Below, piece after piece: positions 11,065-21,643 of a stretch of 64,000 bases of DNA; position 1 is the first letter of the stretch; every line of letters begins with the position of its first letter. Below the pieces are notes generated by a model. That model worked only from the letters and a program-made list of their open reading frames with translations. It did not search any database and was not told where the DNA came from. Made by a program: the position numbers and the translations under genes. Source of the DNA: Neoarius graeffei (Eukaryota > Chordata > Actinopteri > Siluriformes > Ariidae); contig NC_083574.1 of NCBI RefSeq assembly GCF_027579695.1, positions 61,480,559 to 61,544,558 of the forward strand, read 5' to 3'.

Positions 11065-12240
11065 ATATCATTACAAAGAAGTCAAACTTCACTTGTTTTT
11101 GTTCAATGAGTTCCCAACATGGTAAAATATCTTTGATTTAGGTTTGTTGCTCTCTGCCATTTCAATCTTTGTTTATCAGAGTAATTCTGCTAATGCTACC
11201 TGACAACAGCATGTCAGGGTGAATTATTCCGCAACCATTTAGCTAGATTAATGACATTATGGACAAAATGAAAAATGGGAAAGAGGAGTTTCATTTCTGA
11301 CCTTGCTCAATTTTTAATGAACTTGTTACAAGTTCATGCAGAATGGCTGGCTCGTCTTTATAAATGGCATTATACAGTAGCTTCACCAAATGGCGACATA
11401 ATTACAGAGCCTGTACCAATTTTGGAAGTGACACCAGACAGGGGCAAAATACAATAGAAAAATAGGAGTGTATGGAGATGGAGACGGCACTAATCCATGT
11501 TCATGAGAGTTAAGAATAGAACATAACATGGAAATGGTTCAAAGTCGAAACACTAGGTATTATTATCCCATGGAATCTCGCTTTAAAAAAAAAAAAAATT
11601 TCTGATTGTGTCCTGCTGCACACGGTTTTGAGAACAATAAGACATTATTTCCTAAAATATGAAATGTTGAAGAAAAAGCATTGTTAGAACCAACATAATG
11701 GAAGTGGAGTAACGAAAAAACCTGATGCCTGCTTTTGAAGTAGATGAGAAAAAAGTAGAACCAGTCTGAAAATTTAAGTTGTTTAGATCCTCTATCTGCG
11801 CATGAATATGTGACAGTGGTGGGGGGCTGTGCGATAAGTTGGCATGGCATACTCAGTGTTAATTACAGGCAGTAATGAGAGAGCTGAACCAGACTGCAAG
11901 ACACAGGATATTTTTAGAGAGCCTACAGTTATCTAATGCACAGCCAGCATCTGCACTGACACAGAGTGCCGTGCCTTAACATCAGATTCAGTTTTTTTTT
12001 TTTTGCTCGGCTTCATATCTTCACCTGTGGTTACGCTGGCATGCCGGGTGTGGTGAAGTGATAATTTATTCTCAAATTGCTGATCACTGACAAATTCAAG
12101 ACTGTCTGCTTAGTTGATAGATTCTTCAGTTCATCTGCCCATGCTGTTTAATAGATTAGTGAACTCTTAAGAAATCATGTGTCTCTCCCCACCCCCCATT
12201 TTAAGCTTTAAACCAGTCTCTGTTTACTGGCAGTGAATAA
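11065..12240. other. Unique sequence, possible conserved non-coding blocks
   Basis: No convincing gene. A 60-codon frame at 11275-11457 has no recognised motif and no splice context. The stretch 11860-11990 (taattacaggcagtaatgag and following) has the look of conserved regulatory DNA, which is a weak impression only. Copy 2 lies at 27940-29115. Confidence 0.35.
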
Positions 12241-12242
12241 TA

Positions 12243-13829
12243 CAACCCCGATTCCAAAAAAGTTGGGACAAAGTACAAATTGTAAATAAAAACGCAATGC
12301 AATAATTTACAAATATCAAAAACTGATATTGTATTCACAATAGAACATAGACAACATATCAAATGTCGAAAGTGAGACATTTTGAAATTTCATGCCAAAT
12401 ATTGGCTCATTGGAAATTTCATGACAGCAACACATCTCAAAAAAATTGGGACAGGGGCAATAAGAGGCTGGAAAAGTTAAAGGTACAAAAAAGGAACAGC
12501 TGGAGGACCAAATTGCAACTCATTAGGTCAATTGGCAATAGGTCATTAACATGACTGGGTATAAAAAGAGCATCTTGGAGTGGCAGCGGCTCTCAGAAGT
12601 AAAGATGGGAAGAGGATCACCAATCCCCCTAATTCTGCACCGACAAATAGTGGAGCAATATCAGAAAGGAGTTCGATAGTGTAAAATTGCAAAGAGTTTG
12701 AACATATCATCACCTACAGTGCATAATATCATCAAAAGATTCAGAGAATCTGGAAGAATCTCTGTGCGTAAGGGTCAAGGCCGGAAAACCATACTGGGTG
12801 CCCGTGATCTTCGGGCCCTTAGACGGCACTGCATCGCATACAGGCATGCTTCTGTATTGGAAATCACAAAATGGGCTCAGGAATATTTCCAGAGAACATT
12901 ATCTGTGAACACAATTCACCGTGCCATCCGCCGTTGCCAGCTAAAACTCTATAGTTCAAAGAAGAAGCCATATCTAAACATGATCCAGAAGCGCAGACGT
13001 CTTCTCTGGGCCAAGGCTCATTTAAAATGGACTGTGGCAAAGTGGAAAACTGTTCTGTGGTCAGACGAATCAAAATTTGAAGTTCTTTATGGAAATCAGG
13101 GACGCCGTGTCATTCGGACTAAAGAGGAGAAGGACGACCCAAGTTGTTATCAGCGCTCAGTTCAGAGGCCTGCATCTCTGATGGTATGGGGTTGCATTAG
13201 CGCGTGTGGCATGGGCAGCTTACACATCTGGAAAGACACCATCAATGCTGAAAGGTATATCCAGGTTCTAGAGCAACGACGTCTCTTTCAGGGAAGACCT
13301 TGCATTTTCCAACATGACAATGCCAAACCACATACTGCATCAATTACAGCATCATGGCTGCGTAGACGAAGGGTCCGGGTACTGAACTGGCCAGCCTGCA
13401 GTCCAGATCTTTCACCCATAGAAAACATTTGGCGCATCATAAAACGGAAGATACGACAAAAAAGACCTAAGATAGTTGAGCAACTAGAATCCTACATTAG
13501 ACAAGAATGGGTTAACATTCCTATCCCTAAACTTGAGCAACTTGTCTCCTCAGTCCCCAGACGTTTACAGACTGTTGTAAAGAGAAAAGGGGATGTCTCA
13601 CAGTGGTAAACATGACCTTGTCCCAACTTTTTTGAGATGTGTTGTCGTCATGAAATTTAAAATCACCTAATTTTTCTCTTTAAATGATGCATTTTCTCAG
13701 TTTAAACATTTGATATGTCATCTATGTTCTATTCTGAATAAAATATGGAATTTTGAAACTTCCACATCATTGCATTCCATTTTTATTTACAATTTGTACT
13801 TTGTCCCAACTTTTTGGGAATCGGGGTTG
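12243..13829 (+). mobile_element. Tc1-like (DD34E) element, plus strand, nearly intact
   Basis: Inverted termini start caaccccgattcc and agree for about 50 bp. TA lies on both sides (12241-12242 and 13830-13831). A second inverted pair with an internal binding-site-like core (tctcaaaaaaattgggaca near 12435 and ttgtcccaacttttttgaga near 13619) gives the IR/DR layout known from Sleeping Beauty-type elements. The length is 1587 bp. The transposase frame has one stop codon. Confidence 0.95.
12605..13609 (+). pseudogene. Tc1 transposase with one in-frame stop (TAG at codon 25)
   Basis: From ATG at 12605 the frame spans 334 codons, a normal Tc1 length, broken only by TAG at 12677-12679. From the next ATG (12698) 303 residues are open. 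In the 334-codon numbering, a helix-turn-helix pair fills roughly residues 10-110, with a GRPR-like basic linker (KGQGRKT) near residue 58. The catalytic triad is present: Asp154 in WSDESKF, Asp238 in QHDNAKPH and Glu273 in [11 protein letters not shown]. Exactly 34 residues separate the last two, defining DD34E of the Tc1 family. LMVWGCIS is also conserved. The 303-residue product would lack the first DNA-binding helix, so cut-and-paste activity is unlikely. The same stop is in copy 2. Confidence 0.93.
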
Positions 13830-13831
13830 TA

Positions 13832-14656
13832 CATGAATGAATTCTGTTCAGGTGCAAAATTTGTTAAAATTAGGGTTTGATGGACAAGTTTTCCAGTGAA
13901 ACAAGGCAGAAGGCAGCTCTCAGCTAAAACAGATTGAAACCATGTTGGCCCATAAAAGACATTTTGGGATTTAGGGTTGGTGCCTCTAATTAGGAAAAAG
14001 ATAATGATGCATGATGCAAGACAGTGAAGCTAAAATCGCGACCTTCAATTTCTGTGTGACTGTTATGGACTCTGTCGTTCAAAAAGGGAAGGACAAAATC
14101 ATACAGTTATCTTTTCGAGTTTAGACAGTGAATAATCTTGAACTATGGAGTTTGTTGTGAAAGGACCATCTCTTTTTAATTGGTGCCAAAGTAGCTGTGT
14201 ACTCTGAAGCTATTTGTGGTGTGATACAAGCTTTTAAATGTCAGCCGTCTCCGATCAGATCATGCAGGGGAAAAAAAAAAGTGTAGTTGGTCGGATCTCT
14301 TTCACCTAAGACTGTTATTGAATATATTAGATAATAATAAAGCAGTTATAGCTACTAATTGATTTTTTTCTTTCCTGTTTTGAATATATAGCTGAAGCTG
14401 AAATAATGTGATCATAAATTTAAAAAAATAAATAAAATATACTAAAGGAACTTGTTGATTTTGATTACAAAATCATGAAACTAATCTCTTTTAGCCAGAG
14501 ACACGTGCAATCAAGAATCTGTCCTTCTCATGGTAAAAGTCACAAACTTCCATTTTTGTCAATTTTTCTCACTTATATTAATAATCAAAACAAAAAAGCA
14601 CCCAACACCCTTTGTGTGTGCCAGCTGCGGCTGGTCACAAGTGCTCCCCAGAGCCA
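13832..14656. other. Unique sequence, nothing firm
   Basis: AT-rich sequence without a supported gene. The block near 13980-14030 (tgcctctaattaggaaaaag, then gatgcatgatgcaagac) could be regulatory. Copy 2 lies at 30707-31531. Confidence 0.35.
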
Positions 14657-14658
14657 AA

Positions 14659-14660
<2 letters not shown>

Positions 14661-14714
<54 letters not shown>
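14661..14714. repeat. (AC)n microsatellite
   Basis: An uninterrupted AC tract of about 27 units. Thr-His frames across it are artefacts. The copy at 31536-31589 has the same length. Confidence 0.97.
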
Positions 14715-14717
<3 letters not shown>

Positions 14718-16138
14718 TGTGTCCATCTGGGATCCTAGCCTTCAAACTGCTGTGACTGAGCTCCCTCCCGGCAGAAAGACCAGGGGACGAGGGGAGACAG
14801 AGTGCGTAAAGCAAAGCCTCACAGTGGTGAGGAGGAAGCTGTCCAAAGCCAGCTGGCCTGGCTTTGACAAAAGCAAGAGGAAAAGTGAGGGGGGAAAAAA
14901 ACAGGAAAAAAGGTACAAAAAAGAAGAGCGAAAGAAAGTAGTAAGGTTGTAGAAAGTTTCTGGGTGTTAAAAGGAAGTGTGGCCTAGCTGAAGTGAAGAC
15001 AGACCCACGTGGAGAAGGCCTTTACAGCAGGTTCTGTGACGGCAGCTGCAGCAGCACAGTACATACAGGTGAGATATGACATGGGGTTTGGGAGCAAAGT
15101 ACACTTAAACGAAATTAATTACTTGCATGACCTCAGTGACCCATGCAATGATGCAAGTTATAGTGTAATAGAAACTAGTATGCAGATTTGCAATGTACAC
15201 ATTAAAAGCTTTATCCCAAATGCTGCATATGAGAGTTCTTATTACAATTCATTCTAACAAGTAATGGGTGTTACGAAAACCTGAAACGACATGTCATTTG
15301 CCAAGGTCTATGTCGATGCTGCCTCACGAAGAATACTGCTAAGAAATAAATGTCTTAACTTTGTGCTACTGAAGCCTATTCACTCGACAAATTACATCCA
15401 TTTAGCTAATTGCCAAAGAATGATAAAGGGGACAGAGGCGTTCAACAACACGACCTTAACAAAATAGCTATCAAAATGATCGTGTGTTTGAATTTTCAAA
15501 ATGCCTACAAATGTCTCTGGTCTGATTTCTGCATGTAATATAAACTTTTGCATTCACAGGAGTCATGAAATAAAAGTATAACCTCATGAAGGCTTTTGTG
15601 GTGCACGAGTAATACATAAAACATGTCCTGCTTTGCTCGCACTAATCTCACAACCACAGGTGGCTGGGGTTTAGTGTAGGCAGCGAAGTCTCTGGTGCCA
15701 AGAAGTGTGGTGTATATGTGCCCAACCCTTCATGGCATTTCATTTACAGGCAGCAACAGCTTGGAAAAGGCTGAAAGAAGGAAATAGATGGAGAAGAATA
15801 AACTCACATAAAGTGTATAAGGGAAAATATCATCCGTACTCTCATCAGAGGAAACACGGGGCATCCTGTGCAAAGACATCCTACAATTAATATGACAATT
15901 CATATACGTGTTTAATGGCTGTATTTGCATCATTATGTTGAATCTGCCTTGAGGGTTGGTCTGTGAATCGGTGTACTTTGATACGCTCCCAAAGCAGAGG
16001 TTAAATGTGAGTGTATTAATGTGTATTGTGGGTATAACAAACAATAACAGCAGAACTGAAAGTGATCTTTATCTTCTGATGAGTTGTACTGATGGTTTGC
16101 TTTCACACACCTATTTATATCAAGTCTTTAAATATAGC
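14715..16138. other. Unique sequence with a weak candidate exon
   Basis: Most of this stretch shows nothing recognisable. Around 15009-15076 an open frame (MEKAFTAGSVTAAAAAQYIQ) ends at a donor-like acatacag/gtgaga. The alanine run and lack of family similarity leave it open whether this is an exon or chance. The remainder to 16138 is AT-rich with no supported gene. Copy 2 lies at 31590-33013. Confidence 0.2.
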
Positions 16139-16153
16139 ATGAAGGGAAAGTCT

Positions 16154-16528
16154 CATTCTCATCTCATTATCTGTAGCCGCTTTATCCCTCTACAGGGTCG
16201 CAGGCAAGCTGGAGCCTATCCCAGCTGACTACGGGCGAAAGGCGGGGTACACCCTGGACAAGTCGCCAGGTCATCACAGGGCTGACACATAGACACAGAC
16301 AACCATTCACACTCACATTCACACCTACGGTCAATTTAGAGTCACCAGTTAACCTAACCTGCATGTCTTTGGACTGTGGGGGAAACCGGAGCACCCGGAG
16401 GAAACCCACGCGGACACGGGGAGAACATGCAAACTCCGCACAGAAAGGCCCTCGCCGGCCACGGGGCTCGAACCCGGACCTTCTTGCTGTGAGGCGACAG
16501 CGCTAACCACTACACCACCGTGCCGCCC
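16154..16528 (-). mobile_element. tRNA-derived SINE, full length, young-looking
   Basis: The head is at the right (gctcgaacccgg and ccactacaccaccgtgccg). The tail at the left is catctcattatctgtagc. Perfect 15-bp target duplications atgaagggaaagtct lie at 16139-16153 and 16529-16543. The clean duplication suggests a recent insertion compared with the copy at 10375. Confidence 0.95.
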
Positions 16529-16614
16529 ATGAAGGGAAAGTCTAAAAATAAAAACTTGATTATTTTGTTCATTAAAATAGTTACATTATATAAACATTAT
16601 ATTATAGATATATT

Positions 16615-16758
16615 ATATACAGTACCAGTCAAAAGTTTGAACACATGTTTGAAGTGAACATCACCTGAAGCTCTTGATTTGTATCTGCATGATTTTATGC
16701 ATTGTGTTGCTGTCAAGTGATTGGTTGATTGATTCGATAACTCCATAAAACAGCAGGT
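16615..16758. mobile_element. Tc1-like fragments
   Basis: Begins with acagtaccagtcaaaagttt, which resembles the outer end of a common fish Tc1 family (from memory). It then continues with sequence shared with the Tc1 derivative near 60440-60525 (gctcttgatttgtatc, gcatgattttatgcatt, cataaaacagcaggt). It is cut off by the palindromic element that starts at 16759. Confidence 0.55.
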
Positions 16759-17489
16759 GTTATTTACCAGCTGGGAGGTCCGTATCGTGAAATACCGTGA
16801 CCGAGGTCTTGAAAGTACTGAGCGAGGCCCTCTGGGCCGAGGTCACGGTATTTCACCATACGGACCGACCTTAAGCTGGTAAATAATATATTTATTTTTT
16901 TCTTTCCCAAATTCTAACAGAAAACGAGAGCGCCCGAAAGGGAAAACCGAGCCAAGGCGAGCCGCCATTCTGAATCCACAGTCACGGCTGTAATTCAAAT
17001 GGCTTCCTCCTCGGTATACAAGTGCACTTCCATGGCAGGAAAAAAACTACATTTTGCCGCTTATGTCGTCCCCATTTATACAAAATTGAGTCATTCAGGA
17101 TTCAGCCATGTTTTTGCTCGGCGTTAGCAACAGTTACAGGTTTTTAGCTTTCTCCTGAAATGTTTTCTTTTATTTCTTCTTCCTCAGGGTAGTAAAACTC
17201 GCTTTCACTGTGAACACTGTCGTTATCGCTATCCATGCTGTAAAATTAATGCTATTCTCCTGAGAAATGCTGGCCAAAATTTATAAGATTTTTGATGAAA
17301 ATCTTATAAATAAATCTTATAAAAAAGATAAATGTTGACAAAAATTGCTACTATGTTTGTTGTTGTGAATGAGTGAGTCACCAGAGGTCCGTAACTGGGG
17401 TCCGTAACTGGGGTCCGTATCGTAGGATACGGACTCGCTCACCAGCCAATCAGAGTGCAGGATTTAATGGAAACCGGACAGCGAAAAAA
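16759..17489. mobile_element. Palindromic non-autonomous DNA element, copy B (uninterrupted)
   Basis: Starts with an imperfect hairpin of about 127 nt (16760-16886), with arms ttatttaccagct and agctggtaaataa. It is collinear with copy A at 3907-5720 but without the hAT insertion, and has a single ctcagggt empty site near 17183. The right part contains a doubled ggtccgtaactgg and a short palindrome around ccgtatcgtaggatacgga. No coding capacity. It sits inside an older Tc1-like fragment. Confidence 0.8.
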
Positions 17490-17522
17490 CAAACAAACAA
17501 ACAAACAAATAAACAAACAAAC

Positions 17523-17581
<59 letters not shown>
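17490..17581. repeat. (AAAC)n-(TA)n-(TG)n compound microsatellite
   Basis: Tetranucleotide AAAC units, a short TA run and about 26 TG units. This is the largest single-locus length difference left of the array between the duplicate copies: 8 bp longer in copy 2 (34365-34464). Confidence 0.95.
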
Positions 17582-17583
<2 letters not shown>

Positions 17584-17818
17584 CAAAGTAAAAGCTTTTT
17601 CACTTTGATCCCACTTTTTTGGATCACCAAATGTCTCATAATTTTGACTCAATTGCATTAACTTAAATTTTATACATATATATGTATATATTTAGGTTAA
17701 TGCACTTAATAAACGAAAAGTTGGTTCAGCTAAAATATACCCCTAGTTTATCACTTAAAAGATCTAGCAACATCGACTTTTTATTACCTGACCTGGGATG
17801 GAGTCCACCGGGGGGGGG

Positions 17819-18223
17819 ATTGTTTTTGGGTGGGTTTCTTTGTTTTTTTGCTAATGATATTACAGGAAAATGGCTGGATCAACCTTCATGAAACTTTCAG
17901 GATAGATGGGCATTGGTCTCAAATAGAACCTCCAACATTTTGGGGGTCATCCGGTCAAGGTCACCCAAAAGGTCAAAATCGTTTTTGTTGTGTCTCCTGC
18001 CTCATATTTTTTGTTGTGTCTCCTGCCTCATATACATTGTTTTTGGGTGGGTTTCTTTGTTTTTTTTGCTAACGATATTACAGGAAAATGGCTGGATCAA
18101 CCTTCATGAAACTTTCAGGATAGATGGGCATTGGTCTCAAATAGAACCTCCAACATTTTGGGGGTCATCCGGTCAAGGTCACCCAAAAGGTCAAAATCGT
18201 TTTTGTTGTGTCTCCTGCCTCAT
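17819..18223. repeat. 217-bp tandem duplication
   Basis: The phrase gtttttgggtgggtttcttt starts units at 17822 and 18039. Both units contain aaaatggctggatcaacctt, caaggtcacccaaaaggtca and tgttgtgtctcctgcctcat. Within the first unit the last phrase is itself doubled (17983-18033). This looks like a fragment of a dispersed repeat duplicated locally. No coding function. Copy 2 lies at 34702-35106. Confidence 0.9.
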
Positions 18224-18640
18224 ATACAGTCGCTAGTCACTACGTCATTGTGCTGTAAGAATGTAAGTGTAACAATAGCGCACTGCGCATGCACATACAT
18301 GTGTTCTGATTAAAATGGCCGGTGAGTGTATACAATTCGGTTCACCATTCGAAATAAATGGATGAAAGAAATCGCTTTCAGACATGTTTATGCTTATTAC
18401 AGAGGAAAAGTGTGTTCCACTGAGCTCTAGCGCTGGGCCATTACTGGGAAATAAGAGTTTTGGTCATGGCGACAGCGTGTGTATGTCAGCCTCGGTTCAG
18501 AAGTTTCAGTTTTGAAAACTGTAAGAGGTAAGAGTATAATAATATAAAGTACAGACACGGTATATTTTACTTCTGTGATTTTTAAATTGTTCATTTTTGT
18601 ATTGCGCTTCACTGTGGCCACTACCTCATAGAGTAAACAT
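18224..18640. other. Unique sequence, nothing recognised
   Basis: Contains actgcgcatgcacat and a short aaaatggccggtgagtg that looks donor-like, but no supported exon. Copy 2 lies at 35107-35523. Confidence 0.4.
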
Positions 18641-18644
18641 ACAG

Positions 18645-18921
18645 GGGGCTGCAAAAGTAGGTATACAGTAAGGATTATTCCAGTATTACCAGTATTATAA
18701 TAGTGGTGCTAGGTTTCATTTAATACTAGAATTCATTAAAAGATAGGGTTTTCGCATGCAAGCCACGTTCTGTTGATGCCATGATTCAGTTCATACGGGA
18801 GGCTTGCCAGGAAATTGATGCTGATAAAGACCTTTGTGCCAGAGTGTGCATGGGTGTCCACACTCGACTAGTGGAGTGTGTGAATGCTGGGGGCAAACAG
18901 CTTGAACATTTGAGGGATTAA
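18645..18921 (+). pseudogene. mariner-like transposase C-terminal fragment
   Basis: From about 18729 the frame reads LKDRVFACKPRSVDAM, then about 45 residues ending in VHTRLVECVNAGG and LEHLRD, with a TAA at 18919-18921. The LKDRV...R(L)...C...GG...EHL pattern is that of the C-terminus of mariner-family transposases. Upstream, ggggctgcaaaagtaggtat (about 18647) resembles a mariner terminal repeat. The DDD core is missing. It is an old remnant. Copy 2 lies at 35528-35804. Confidence 0.6.
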
Positions 18922-19243
18922 TATGTTTATTATTGATATGTTATTATTGATCCATCCATCCATTATCTGTAGCCGCTTATCCTGTACAGGGTCGCAGGCA
19001 AGCTGGAGCCTATCCCAGCTGACTATGGGCGAGAGGCGGGGTACACCCTGGACAAGTCGCCAGGTCATCACAGGGCTGACACAGAGACACAAACAACCAT
19101 TCACACTCACATTCACACCTACGGTCAATTTAGAGTCACCAGTTAAGCTAACCTGTGTGTCTTTGGACTGTGGGGGAAACCAGAGCACCCGGAGGAAACC
19201 CACACAGACACGGGGAGAACATGCAAACTCCACACAGAAAGGC

Positions 19244-20568
19244 GAGCCATTCCACCGAATCAGTGCCATTTCTGTCCCTAGAAAATTATATGTATAAATG
19301 CACATAAAAATGTACTTTAAAAAACATTTCCTTATTATGCAGAATGTCCTGCACATTGATCTGATTTCAAATTTAAGATATATAATTGTAAGGATTAATA
19401 AAAACTACCTAAAACACTGAAAAATAGCATGTGTTACCAGTCCCCGCACTCTAACTTTATACTTAACTATGAAATATTATGATTAAAATCCTTCAGAAAC
19501 AGTATTTTTTTTGCACTGTTGTGTGACTCCATATCCTATCCATGGTTTAAATATATTTTTTTCATAAGAAATCCACAATATCTTAGTTAAAATACACATT
19601 TCAGTCGTGTCCCTGGGCTTTCACTCAGTCCTGTTACCCAAACATATTACTCCATCTGACAAATTTGGAACATTCCATAAACCACATGCTCAACAGGAAG
19701 TTACATCAATTGTGTCTTCAGAAGGCCATGGGAAGACCAAAAGTTAGTTCTCTCATTTATTTTTCTGTATATTTGATGATTTTTTAACTTTGACTGATAA
19801 GGTCAATGTCAACATCCTGTCCTGTTACTTAAATTATTTCTTAGATGATATTTGTTTATTTTTAAAATACAGATTTTTGGTAAATCACTAGAATGTGCTA
19901 AGCGTGGTCATTCTATTAGCGATGACGCCATGTGGCTTAATTCCATGTATTAGCTAATCCTAGGCTAAAAACTCAGTCCTGTTACTTTCAGTCCTGTTAC
20001 TCATATAAAGAGTATGCAGCCATCTTTGACTTACAAACCTCATCTCATCTCATTATCTCTAGCCACTTTATCTTGCTCTACAGGGTCGCAGGCAAGCTGG
20101 AGCCTATCCCAGCTGACTACGGGCGAAAGGCAGGGTACACCCTGGACAAGTCGCCAGGTCATCACAGGGCTGACACATAGACGCAGACAACCATTCACAC
20201 TCACATTCACACCTACGGTCAATTTAGAGTCACCAGTTAACCTAACCTGCATGTCTTTGGACTGTGGGGGAAACCCACGCGGACATGGGGAGAACATGCA
20301 AACTCCGCACAGAAGGGCCCTCGCCGGCCACGGGGCTCGAACCCGGACCTTCTTGCTGTGAGGCGACAGCGCTAACCACTACACCACCGTGCCGCCCCAC
20401 TTACAAACCTTATAAAAAAATAAATAACGTAGCCTGAGGTTGACCAATACACATTTTGAATAGTTAAATATGTGTGTTATTATAATCAGTGTTGAAAAGA
20501 TATAACAAATTAAGTTTAATTTGGGAGTGGTACAACAAGCAAACGGCACCCATTCGGTGGAATGTCCC
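19244..20568. mobile_element. Unclassified non-autonomous DNA element with 4-bp target duplication
   Basis: Inserted in a SINE with a 4-bp duplication aggc (19240-19243 and 20569-20572). The ends are 24-bp imperfect inverted repeats, 20 of 24 matching, with shared core cattccaccgaat. Without the SINE nested in it the element is about 955 bp. The motif gtcctgttac occurs at least four times (near 19628, 19818, 19976 and 19990), like repeated protein-binding sites. No transposase was seen. A 4-bp duplication is known for Sola and Chapaev elements, but the termini do not let me choose. Copy 2 lies at 36127-37451. Confidence 0.75.
20041..20398 (-). mobile_element. SINE nested in the DNA element, 17-bp internal deletion
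   Basis: Full SINE on the minus strand with perfect 12-bp target duplications acttacaaacct (20029-20040 and 20399-20410). It lacks about 17 bp in the body between gtgggggaaac and ccacgcgga that all other copies have. It is the youngest layer of a three-level nest: SINE inside DNA element inside SINE. Copy 2 lies at 36924-37281. Confidence 0.95.
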
Positions 20569-20617
20569 AGGCCCTCGTCGGCCGCTGGGCTCGAACCCAG
20601 AACCTTCTTGCTGTGAG

Positions 20618-20930
20618 GCGACACAACACCTTTACTTGATTATATTCATTTATAATATGAATAATTCAATTATACTGAGCAATAAAAAAGGTCCATAACA
20701 TAAATACAGAACTAGTAATAACAAAAATGAATGAATCAACCATCTTGTCAACCCTATATATAGTCTGGGTGTTACACAACCTCATGCAAAACAAATTTCA
20801 TATGTTAATAACTGCAGGATGTGAAATCCAGAAGCGAAATTATCCTCATTCGGTCCTTGCTCCTTTAAATCCCGGTCAAAACAACTCGTGTTGTCCAGCA
20901 CCACACCTCTTCCTCAACTCCTGTACACTT
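20618..20930. other. Unique sequence, nothing recognised
   Basis: AT-rich spacer between the SINE head fragment and the promoter-like region. No feature was supported. Confidence 0.4.
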
Positions 20931-20931
20931 A

Positions 20932-21643
20932 CACGTGACGTAAGCATACATCCAGCCTCCTTTCTCTGATTGGGCGCTGACAAACCGATTCCGAATCTTA
21001 TTGGTCGATATGGATGTCAGTTTAGCAGAGCCGGTCCTATTGTTGCTGTTGTATTCTGTAAATGACGTCAATGGTATCTAAGGCTGCACAGACAATGAAA
21101 TACAAATAACTGTGTACATTTTTTTTTGGGGGGGGGGGGGGGGCTCTTTTTAACCTGAGCATATAAGAAAAAAAAATTGTTATTTTGTGTCCGCCCAGTA
21201 TTTTAAGCGCTTCCTGTACTTTGAGCTTTTTTTTTTTCCCCCACCATTATGGGTTCGACAGAGTTTTCTGGAGTTTTTTTTTTTCCTTCCAAATGCACAT
21301 TGGTCCTTTTAGTGTCTAAAACAAGCTACTGTTCTGGAGCTAAAATGCGTTTTTTGTTTTGTTTTAAGCGACTCAATACGACATGATCCATAAGTTTCCA
21401 TATCAAGTTGCTTATTGAGGCAGGAGAAGAAAGGGGTGGGGCTTCGTCTGATGGCGTCACATTAAGGAGGCGGGGCTTTGGTTTGACAAGAGCCTGCTTC
21501 TTCGGAGTTTGTTCGCGTCCCGAAAATAGAACGCAACCCTGCGTGTCAATGTGACTGAAAATACATTTACGGCGCTCCACGTCCCCGCGACTCACTGATA
21601 CACCGTATCTATATCCAGCGAGGGAGTGCGGAGGGAAAAAAGG
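20932..21643 (+). promoter_or_regulatory. Promoter-like region with candidate non-coding first exon
   Basis: Several core-promoter motifs lie close together. They include cacgtgacgtaa at 20932-20943, inverted CCAAT boxes in ctgattgggcg (about 20968) and cttattggtcg (about 20998), a consensus CRE tgacgtca at 21063-21070, and two GC boxes (ggggtggggct near 21434, gaggcggggct near 21466). CpG density rises downstream. At 21644 a strong donor-like sequence (agg/gtgagta) could end a non-coding first exon on the plus strand. No TATA box or coding start was chosen. The gene it might serve is unknown. Both duplicate copies have it. Confidence 0.4.

Larger units (their letters stand above)
18950..20617 (-). 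mobile_element. SINE split by a DNA element
   Basis: The tail and body of a SINE occupy 18950-19243 on the minus strand and stop abruptly at cacagaaaggc. The missing tRNA-like head resumes at 20569-20617 (aggccctcgtcggccgctgg, cttcttgctgtgaggcgaca) and is itself truncated before the A-box end. Joining the two parts and removing one aggc gives the normal SINE order, so 19244-20568 is a later insertion. Copy 2 lies at 35833-37500. Confidence 0.88.

Noticed and set aside
11275..11457. 60-codon frame starting MGKRSFISDL
   Set aside because: No motif, no splice context, length within chance expectation for AT-rich DNA.
14530..14952. 140-residue protein with Thr-His run
   Set aside because: The frame is held open by the CA microsatellite; no family features on either side.
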